From: DASPJL01 sp035628645
GTDB taxonomy: Bacteria; Bacteroidota; Bacteroidia; Cytophagales; Cyclobacteriaceae
Length of the DNA stretch: 7,147 nt
Reading direction: 5' to 3'
Assembly (NCBI GenBank): GCA_035628645.1
Contig: DASPJL010000140.1
Span: forward strand, 1-7,147
Part shown: positions 1 to 5,642 of the stretch, one piece after another
How positions within the stretch are numbered: position 1 is the stretch's first letter
Layout: each line of letters opens with the position of its first letter
Notes under the pieces: model-generated
Told to the model about the DNA's origin: nothing
Databases searched by the model: none
What the model saw: the letters and a program-made list of their open reading frames with translations, nothing else
Program-made: the position numbers and the translations under genes

Positions 1-1
1 T

Positions 2-1939
2 CCCGCGCAGCATGTCGATACGGGAATGGGTTTTGAAAGGCTGGTAAGGGCTATTCAGGGCAAAGCGTCAAATTATGACACCGATGTTTTTCAGCCTACC
101 ATAAATTATATAGCTACAAAATCCGGCATTCCATATGGAAAAGCTGAGGAGACAGATATAGCAATGCGGGTGTTGTCAGATCATATCAGGGCAATTTCTT
201 TTGCCATTGCAGATGGACAATTGCCTTCAAATAACAAAGCAGGTTATGTTATCCGAAGAATTTTAAGAAGGGCGGTGAGGTACGGATATACATTCTTGGG
301 ATTTAAAGAACCTTTTCTACACAAACTGGTACACTTGCTTGCCAATCAGTTTAAAGAGGTGTTTGAAGAATTAAAGGCTCAGGAGGATTTTGTCTCGAAG
401 GTGATTTATGAAGAAGAACAATCTTTTTTAAAAACACTCGAAACAGGTATTAAAAGATTTGAACAGTATTTTTCAGAAGCGGGAAATGATTTTAGTAGAA
501 TTCCCGGAAAGTTTGCTTTTGAGCTTTATGATACTTTTGGTTTTCCAATAGACTTGACTCAGTTGCTTGCCAGAGAGAAAGGAGCAACAGTGGATCTTGA
601 TGGATTTGATACGGAAATGGATCAGCAAAAAACACGGTCGAGGGCTGCTGCAAGCCAGGAAACAGGAGATTGGATAGCAGTAAAAGACGAGGATGAGGTT
701 GAATTTATTGGTTACGACAACTTGGATGGTGTAGCTGAAATAGTAAAATACAGACAGGTAAAACAAAAGGATCAAACCTTTTATCAAATAGTATTAAATA
801 AAACACCTTTTTATGCGGAAAGCGGTGGACAAGTGGGCGATATCGGTTTTTTAATTTCTGACGGAGAGAAAATTGAAGTCATTAATACCAAAAAGGAAAA
901 TGACCTGATTGTTCATTTTACGAAGAAACTTCCTTCCAATGTAAATGCCTACTTTAAATGTGCTGTTAATGTAAAGAAGAGAAAACTTACTGAAAATAAC
1001 CATTCTGCGACACATTTACTTCATGCGGCACTGAAAGCTGTATTGGGAAAACATGTGGCTCAGAAAGGATCTTATGTTTCTGACGAAGTATTGCGGTTTG
1101 ACTTTTCTCATTTTGCAAAAATGACCGAGGAGGAAATAAGGAAAGTTGAACAAATAGTTAATGAAAAGATAAGGGAGAACATAGAGCTAAATGAAAAAAG
1201 GAACGTGCCGATTAAACAAGCCATGGAATTAGGGGCGACTGCCTTGTTTGGAGAAAAGTATGGAGACTATGTAAGGGTCATTACTTTTGACAAGGACTAT
1301 TCTGTGGAACTTTGTGGAGGAACCCATGTAAAAGCTACCGGAAATATTGGATTCTTTAAGATTATTTCAGAAAGTTCTGTATCAGCAGGGGTTAGAAGGA
1401 TAGAAGCCTTAACTGCAGACAAAGCAGAAGAATTCTTTAATAATCAGGTAGAACTTGTAAACGAATTAAAAGAAATTCTGAAAAATCCGGTGGATCTGAA
1501 AAAAGCCATTAAGGATTTAATGAATGAAAAGAGCAAACTATCGAAGCAAATAGAGGCTTTTAATCAGAAACAAGCCGGTCAGTTGAAGGAGGATCTGTTA
1601 AATAAAAAGCAGGAAATTAATGGACTTAATTTTATTGTAGACAAAATAACGCTGACTTCTTCAGATTCTCTTAAGCAAATTGCATTTGAACTTAAGTCCA
1701 AAGTAGATAATCTTTTCCTTGTCCTAGCCGCAGATATTGATCAAAAGCCACAGATTGCTGTGATGATTTCCGACAATCTGGTTAAAGAGAAAAATTTACA
1801 TGCAGGAAATATTGTGAAAGAGCTTGCGAAAGAGATCAAAGGTGGTGGAGGAGGGCAACCATTTTATGCTACTGCCGGCGGTACTGATCTATCCGGCTTA
1901 GATAAGGTTGTTGTTAAAGCCAAAGAGTTGGTTAAATAA
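2..1939 (+). CDS. alaS: Alanyl-tRNA synthetase, 5'-truncated by window edge
   Basis: Class II synthetase that charges tRNA-Ala and hydrolyses mischarged Ser/Gly-tRNA-Ala in the cytoplasm. The reading frame is open from base 2; the ATG at 26 is internal, not the start. The 645 visible residues begin just before class II motif 3 (HVDTGMGFER, bases 11-40). A complete AlaRS is usually about 870-880 residues, so roughly 225-235 N-terminal residues, including motifs 1 and 2, lie off-window. The tRNA-recognition region follows. The editing domain has FYAESGGQVGD (about 811-843) and both halves of its zinc site: HSATH (1001-1015, HxxxH) and CGGTH (1313-1327, CxxxH). A charged, coiled-coil-like stretch then leads to the C-Ala domain with GGGGGQPFYATAGG near the end. 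All expected motifs in the visible part are intact, so it looks functional. The TAA stop at 1937-1939 falls inside a short repeat motif. A lipoprotein gene starts 57 nt downstream. Confidence 0.97.
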   Translation, partial: PAQHVDTGMGFERLVRAIQGKASNYDTDVFQPTINYIATKSGIPYGKAEETDIAMRVLSDHIRAISFAIADGQLPSNNKAGYVIRRILRRAVRYGYTFLGFKEPFLHKLVHLLANQFKEVFEELKAQEDFVSKVIYEEEQSFLKTLETGIKRFEQYFSEAGNDFSRIPGKFAFELYDTFGFPIDLTQLLAREKGATVDLDGFDTEMDQQKTRSRAAASQETGDWIAVKDEDEVEFIGYDNLDGVAEIVKYRQVKQKDQTFYQIVLNKTPFYAESGGQVGDIGFLISDGEKIEVINTKKENDLIVHFTKKLPSNVNAYFKCAVNVKKRKLTENNHSATHLLHAALKAVLGKHVAQKGSYVSDEVLRFDFSHFAKMTEEEIRKVEQIVNEKIRENIELNEKRNVPIKQAMELGATALFGEKYGDYVRVITFDKDYSVELCGGTHVKATGNIGFFKIISESSVSAGVRRIEALTADKAEEFFNNQVELVNELKEILKNPVDLKKAIKDLMNEKSKLSKQIEAFNQKQAGQLKEDLLNKKQEINGLNFIVDKITLTSSDSLKQIAFELKSKVDNLFLVLAADIDQKPQIAVMISDNLVKEKNLHAGNIVKELAKEIKGGGGGQPFYATAGGTDLSGLDKVVVKAKELVK

Positions 1940-1948
1940 ATGTTGAAT
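1936..1948 (+). repeat. Intergenic motif ATAAATGTTGAAT, copy 1
   Basis: These 13 bases recur exactly at 2796-2808. A 16-base version (1933-1948) matches 2773-2788 at 15 of 16 positions. The copy overlaps the alaS stop codon and is followed by a second GTTGAA unit. The motif is AT-rich and short, so it may be a degenerate intergenic repeat or only compositional similarity. Confidence 0.4.
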
Positions 1949-1996
1949 GTTGAAGTAAATATAGAGATGGCTTGCATTCGTTATTCATATTAGAAA

Positions 1997-2760
1997 ATGG
2001 AGAAATTAAGCTTCTTATTATTAATATTTATTTGCATTGGATTTTTGGGTTGTGAATCTAAAAAGAAGCCTACTTTAACTGAATATCAAATTGATTTCCT
2101 GGAGTCTCAGATTGAATCTAGTAATTTCAGATTAAAAATTAAACATGAAGAAACTGGAAGCTCACCAGTAGGAAAACAGTTGTTAAAATCACGGAAGTTG
2201 TTACTGAAAAAATTTCTCTTTTGATTCATAGAATAAACACTAACAAAGAAGTTTCGAATGACGACATCTCTGAAATAATAAATCTTTCTAAATATGATCA
2301 AGATACTGTTAATGTAAATACTGATCTATTAAAAAACGAATTGAACGAATTTAAAAAAGATAAGAACAGAGAATCGATTATTTTATCCCTGTTACTTTTT
2401 AATCTGGATGTTACAGAAAGTTTCAGGGAAACATTTAATAATTATTTCTATGATGTCGATTATATGAAACCTGTTGTTGTTTCTAAAACATTTACAGTTA
2501 GAAAGGGCGATGATTTTGTAGGATCAGCAATTTTACAATCAAAGATGGCGGCAGTTAAATTCCAGTATGAAATGGATGATCCTCAAACAACTGAAGGTTT
2601 TATAGAGCTACCTTCCTATTTCAGCAGTGATTATAATGGGATAGTTAAAATAAAGGGATTAGATGTTGGAATGCATAAGATTAAGCTCAGGGCATACCAC
2701 TGGCAAAATGGAAAAAAAGTTTCTTTTGAAAACGAATTTGAGATAGAAGTGGTGGATTAA
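1997..2760 (+). pseudogene. GldM-like small lipoprotein, interrupted by a -1 frameshift
   Basis: Two overlapping frames together make one protein. The first (1997-2224, 75 codons) begins with a lipoprotein signal, MEKLSFLLLIFICIGFLGC, with the lipidated Cys at residue 19. An in-frame TAG directly upstream (1991-1993) fixes this start. The second frame is open from 2149 to the TAA at 2758-2760. It has no ATG until 2464, only TTG at 2221, so independent translation is unlikely. Joining them at the A-run 2173-2176 gives about 254 residues: signal, helical segment (reads ...GK-TVVKITEVVTEKISLLIHRI), then a beta-rich C-terminal part from about DYMKPVVVSKTFTVRKGDDF. From memory of the family, the helical part plus this 'PVV...V..G..F' block resembles the N-terminal and second domains of GldM/PorM, a type IX secretion/gliding motor component. 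GldM is about 500 residues with a transmembrane anchor, so this would be a shortened, lipid-anchored relative. The GldM link is inference. It could be a decayed gene, a sequencing error, or recoding. Its G+C is clearly below its neighbours over its middle part. Confidence 0.6.
2173..2176 (+). other. Probable frameshift point (A4 run) in the lipoprotein gene
   Basis: Frame 2 reads GGA AAA CAG here and continues into a basic, low-complexity tail ending at TGA 2222-2224. Rereading the last A gives GGA AAA ACA GTT GTT, which continues into the long downstream frame. A fifth A at this point would restore one continuous gene. The shift must lie between 2149, just after the last stop in the downstream frame, and 2221. 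The other A-run in that interval, A6 at 2207-2212, is less attractive because the downstream frame already reads as a plausible amphipathic helix before it. Confidence 0.5.
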
Positions 2761-2772
2761 GCGATTGGTGTA

Positions 2773-2808
2773 TAAATAAATATTGAATTTAAATGATAAA
2801 TGTTGAAT
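2773..2808 (+). repeat. Intergenic motif TAAATRTTGAAT, copies 2 and 3
   Basis: Two tandemly spaced copies lie in the 136-nt spacer before gatB. TAAATAAATATTGAAT (2773-2788) differs by one base from 1933-1948, and ATAAATGTTGAAT (2796-2808) is identical to 1936-1948. The spacer contains no ORF, no convincing hairpin and no clear promoter. With copy 1, the motifs bracket the GldM-like lipoprotein gene. Confidence 0.4.
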
Positions 2809-2896
2809 TGGGGAATATCTGATTACTTTACTTTTAATCGTCGTTCATCACTCGGTATTTAAAAAATCATTCACAGGTTATTAGTAGAAAAAGTTC

Positions 2897-4354
2897 ATGG
2901 AAGAATCAGTTAGAGATAAGTATGAAGCAGTGATCGGACTGGAGGTTCATTGTCAGTTGGCCACGAAAAGCAAGATATTTGCCGGCGATCTGGCAGAATA
3001 TGGTCATCTGCCCAATACAAACATTAGTGTAATTACACTCGGTCATCCCGGAACTTTGCCAAAGTTGAATAAGAAAGTGGTAGAGTACGCCATAAAAATG
3101 GGACTGGCTTGTGAATGTGAAATTACACGGGAGAATTACTTTGACAGGAAAAATTATTTCTACCCTGATCTTCCCAAAGGATACCAGGTTACCCAGGATA
3201 AAACACCCATTTGTAAAGGTGGGTTTATAAATATTAAAACCAAATCCGGGGTCGAACGACAAATCGGCATTACAAAAATCCACATGGAAGAAGATGCAGG
3301 AAAGTCGATACATTTAGATGGGGAAACAGATACTTTGGTGGATTATAATCGTGCGGGTGTTCCTCTGATCGAACTTGTTACAGAACCCGAAATTAAATCT
3401 TCCGAAGAAGCCTATGCTTTTGTAACAGAAGTTAGAAAACTGGTAAGATACCTTGAAATTTGCGACGGAAATATGGAAGAAGGATCCATGAGGTGTGACG
3501 CGAATATTTCTATAATGCCCAAAGGATCTAAGGTTTTTGGCAAGAAAGTCGAGGTGAAAAATATGAATTCCATAAGGAATGTTCAACGAGCAATTGAGGT
3601 TGAAATAGAAAGGCAAATCCAGGAAGTAGAGCAAGGAAATTCAGTGGTCTCAGAAACCCGCACCTATGATGCCAATAGAAATATGACTTACGGAATGCGG
3701 GTAAAAGAAGAATTAAACGATTACCGGTATTTCCCGGAACCTGATCTATCACCGTTGAGGATTTCCGAAGAATACCTTAAATCGATAAAGGATTCTATGC
3801 CTAGCCTTCCGCATGAACTTTATAATAAGTTTGTAGATCAATACAAATTGCCGGAATACGATGCGATGGTTTTAACTGATTCAAAAGAAATAGCGTTGTT
3901 TTTTGAAGAATTATGTACTTGTACTGACAATTATAAAGCAGCTTCAAATTGGGTGATGGGGCCTGTAAAATCTTCTTTAAATGAACTTCAGCTTCTCGTT
4001 AGCAATTTTCCAATAAAGTGCGCTAAACTGGCTGACCTTATTCAGATGGTAGAAGACGGAAAAGTAAGTTATTCCGTTGCTTCTCAAAAAGTTTATCCAC
4101 AATTATTGATGCACCCCGATAAAACGCCATTGGGAATAGCAGAAGAACTTAATTTAATTCAGGAAAGTGACACGGATTCCCTACAGCTTATTATAGATGA
4201 AGTGGTAGCTGGTTTTCCTGAAAAAGTAAAAGACTACAAATCTGGTAAAAAAGCGCTATTTGGAATGTTTATGGGAGAGGTTATGAAAAAGACTCAGGGA
4301 AAAGCGGATCCAAAAGTAACTTCAAAACTATTGTCAGAAACTTTAGCCCGATGA
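2897..4354 (+). CDS. gatB: Asp-tRNA(Asn)/Glu-tRNA(Gln) amidotransferase subunit B
   Basis: GatB is the kinase/transamidase subunit of GatCAB. It activates misacylated Glu-tRNA(Gln) or Asp-tRNA(Asn) with ATP and amidates it using ammonia channelled from GatA. At 485 residues it is near the usual length of about 475-490. Conserved blocks appear in order: IGLEVH (13-18, His18 corresponding to a metal ligand), FDRKNYFYPDLPKGYQ (82-97), HMEEDAGKS (129-137), DYNRAGVPLIELVTEPE (149-165), EEGSMRCDANIS (194-205), EVKNMNS (219-225) and DYRYFPEPD (275-283). The helical and YqeY-like tRNA-binding C-terminus is present, ending with a glycine/lysine-rich 'GKADP' segment. The ATG at 2897 is forced by an in-frame TAG at 2885-2887. 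No strong Shine-Dalgarno is visible, only an A-rich GAAAAAG stretch. gatA and gatC are not adjacent, which is common outside Firmicutes. No key motif is missing. Its presence implies indirect synthesis of Gln-tRNA and/or Asn-tRNA; the sequence alone does not show which. Confidence 0.97.
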   Translation: MEESVRDKYEAVIGLEVHCQLATKSKIFAGDLAEYGHLPNTNISVITLGHPGTLPKLNKKVVEYAIKMGLACECEITRENYFDRKNYFYPDLPKGYQVTQDKTPICKGGFINIKTKSGVERQIGITKIHMEEDAGKSIHLDGETDTLVDYNRAGVPLIELVTEPEIKSSEEAYAFVTEVRKLVRYLEICDGNMEEGSMRCDANISIMPKGSKVFGKKVEVKNMNSIRNVQRAIEVEIERQIQEVEQGNSVVSETRTYDANRNMTYGMRVKEELNDYRYFPEPDLSPLRISEEYLKSIKDSMPSLPHELYNKFVDQYKLPEYDAMVLTDSKEIALFFEELCTCTDNYKAASNWVMGPVKSSLNELQLLVSNFPIKCAKLADLIQMVEDGKVSYSVASQKVYPQLLMHPDKTPLGIAEELNLIQESDTDSLQLIIDEVVAGFPEKVKDYKSGKKALFGMFMGEVMKKTQGKADPKVTSKLLSETLAR

Positions 4355-4419
4355 ATTGGTGTTAAAAGGTCTGGGAATTAAATCTGTTTCTCATTATGCT
4401 ATATAGATATTTATTAAAA

Positions 4420-5517
4420 ATGAAAAATTTTTTCACAGTAACCCTTTTATTGGTTGTGCTGCTTTCTTGTAATAACAAAGAAAACGGTGAGAATGACGGG
4501 TACTCAATAACGGGTAAAGTAAATAATCCTGAAAAGGAGGGTTATGTTGTTTTAGAAGAGCTGACCGATGAGTCTCTCAAGAAAGTTGACTCGGTTAAAG
4601 TTAATGTAGACGGAACATATAAATTGGAGGGAAAAATAAAAGAACCTGGTTTTTATAGGGTGAATTTCTTTGATAAGCAGCAGATAATAATTGTCCTTGA
4701 AAATGAGGCTATTGAAGTAAATGCCGACGGTTCGGACCAAGCTGGTTTTGCGGAAGTAAACGGTTCAAAAGCAACGGACGATTTTCTTGGAATAAACAAG
4801 TTGGCGGAAGAGTTTCAGACGAAGATGCAAGACATGCAAATTCAGGTAAGTAGTCAGGAAGTAATTGATACGCCAAAGGTTCAGCAAGAGTTTGAAGCGA
4901 TGAGAACGGACTATGTAGAAAGGATCAAAGATTCAATTCGCGCCATGGGACCAGGAGTTACGGCAATATTTGCTACCAACTACCTGGATAAGGAGCAGGA
5001 TTTCGAATTTTTTGATAGTCTGGCGGATGTCCTGGAAAAAGAACTTCCTGATTCCAAATACACTAAATTATTTGTGGATAATATCAAAGGCTTAAGAAAA
5101 GTAGCTGTAGGAAATGAAGCACCCAATATTTCGCTCGCCAATCCCGAAGGAAAAACTGTTACCTTGGAATCCTTGAGAGGAAAGTATGTTTTGATTGATT
5201 TTTGGGCGAGTTGGTGTGGACCATGCAGACAAGAAAATCCTAATGTAGTAAGAATGTACAATAGATTTAAAGACAAGGATTTTGAAATATATGGCGTATC
5301 TCTGGATAATGACAAATTTAAATGGGTGCAGGCTATAGAAAAGGACGGGCTTATCTGGAAGCACGTATCTGATTTGAAGGGCTGGGAGTCCGAAGCAGCT
5401 TCGCAATATAATATTGTAGCAATTCCTGCCACTTATCTTTTAGATAAAGAAGGTAAAATAATTGCAAAAAATCTTCGTGGGAAAGAGCTGGAGCAAAAGC
5501 TCGAAGAGATTTTATAA
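4420..5517 (+). CDS. DUF4369/TlpA-like thioredoxin-fold lipoprotein
   Basis: Envelope-anchored thiol-disulfide oxidoreductase of the TlpA/ResA type. The start chosen is ATG 4420 (365 residues), because it gives a compact lipoprotein signal, MKNFFTVTLLLVVLLSC, with lipobox LLSC and Cys at residue 17. An ATG eight codons upstream (4396) is in frame and only lengthens the n-region. After a short Asn/Glu-rich linker, residues about 27-115 form a beta-rich DUF4369-like domain (starting YSITGKV). A charged helical region runs to about 225. The AhpC/TSA-Redoxin domain follows, starting near VGNEAPNISL. The redox motif is WCGPC (bases 5212-5226), with cysteines at residues 266 and 269, and the cis-proline is in VAIPAT at Pro336. 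All catalytic features are intact. Substrates are unknown; roles in the family include cytochrome c maturation and general periplasmic reduction. It follows gatB by 65 nt and is closed by a strong terminator. Confidence 0.92.
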   Translation: MKNFFTVTLLLVVLLSCNNKENGENDGYSITGKVNNPEKEGYVVLEELTDESLKKVDSVKVNVDGTYKLEGKIKEPGFYRVNFFDKQQIIIVLENEAIEVNADGSDQAGFAEVNGSKATDDFLGINKLAEEFQTKMQDMQIQVSSQEVIDTPKVQQEFEAMRTDYVERIKDSIRAMGPGVTAIFATNYLDKEQDFEFFDSLADVLEKELPDSKYTKLFVDNIKGLRKVAVGNEAPNISLANPEGKTVTLESLRGKYVLIDFWASWCGPCRQENPNVVRMYNRFKDKDFEIYGVSLDNDKFKWVQAIEKDGLIWKHVSDLKGWESEAASQYNIVAIPATYLLDKEGKIIAKNLRGKELEQKLEEIL

Positions 5518-5534
5518 TGTAATAAAATAATTAT

Positions 5535-5586
5535 AACTGAGGTAAAGTAAGGACGAAATTATTCTCCTTACTTTACCTCAGTTTTT
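5535..5586 (+). terminator. Rho-independent terminator after the thioredoxin lipoprotein
   Basis: The arm AACTGAGGTAAAGTAAGGA (5535-5553) is perfectly complementary to 5565-5583. This makes a 19-bp stem with an 11-nt loop, followed by a T5 run (5582-5586) and further T/A-rich sequence. It begins 17 nt after the stop codon. It probably ends transcription of the upstream block, making the GH3 gene a separate unit. The other flank is A-rich but broken up, so efficient reverse-strand termination is doubtful. Confidence 0.93.
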
Positions 5587-5630
5587 ATATTTACAGTAAT
5601 TCCCAAAATCCATTAATCCCTTTTTACCAC

Positions 5631-5642
5631 ATGCTTATGCTT
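5631..5642 (+). repeat. Tandem hexamer ATGCTT x2 at the GH3 start
   Basis: ATGCTT occurs twice back to back, encoding Met-Leu-Met-Leu and offering two in-frame start codons six bases apart. Either start leaves the signal peptide intact. No Shine-Dalgarno sequence distinguishes them; the upstream bases are CTTTTTACCAC. Confidence 0.5.

Noticed and set aside
473..787. Minus-strand open frame of 104 codons inside alaS
   Set aside because: It lies opposite a strongly conserved coding region, has a Phe/Tyr/Ser/Cys-rich composition typical of antisense translation, and matches no recognisable domain.
2207..2212. A6 run as a programmed slippery site in the lipoprotein gene
   Set aside because: The zero-frame codons are AAA AAA preceded by G, so the first tRNA could not re-pair fully, and the downstream frame already looks coding before this point.
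2221..2760. A separate gene starting at TTG 2221
   Set aside because: There is no ribosome-binding site, the upstream bases are coding-like in the same frame, and the frame extends back to 2149, which fits a frameshifted continuation better.
2761..2896. Search for an RNA gene or riboswitch in the spacer before gatB
   Set aside because: It is AT-rich with no stable hairpin, no tRNA-like fold and no T-box motif; only the short repeats are visible.
2906..3752. Three minus-strand open frames opposite gatB
   Set aside because: They are antisense shadows of conserved GatB blocks, with no plausible protein character.
4980..5432. Minus-strand open frame of 150 codons opposite the thioredoxin gene
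   Set aside because: It covers the WCGPC-containing region of a clear plus-strand gene and has no signal or domain of its own.
5586..5593. TATATTTA as a Bacteroidota -7 promoter element (TAnnTTTG) for the GH3 gene
   Set aside because: It misses the final G, no TTTG-type -33 element lies at the right distance, and the position overlaps the terminator tail.
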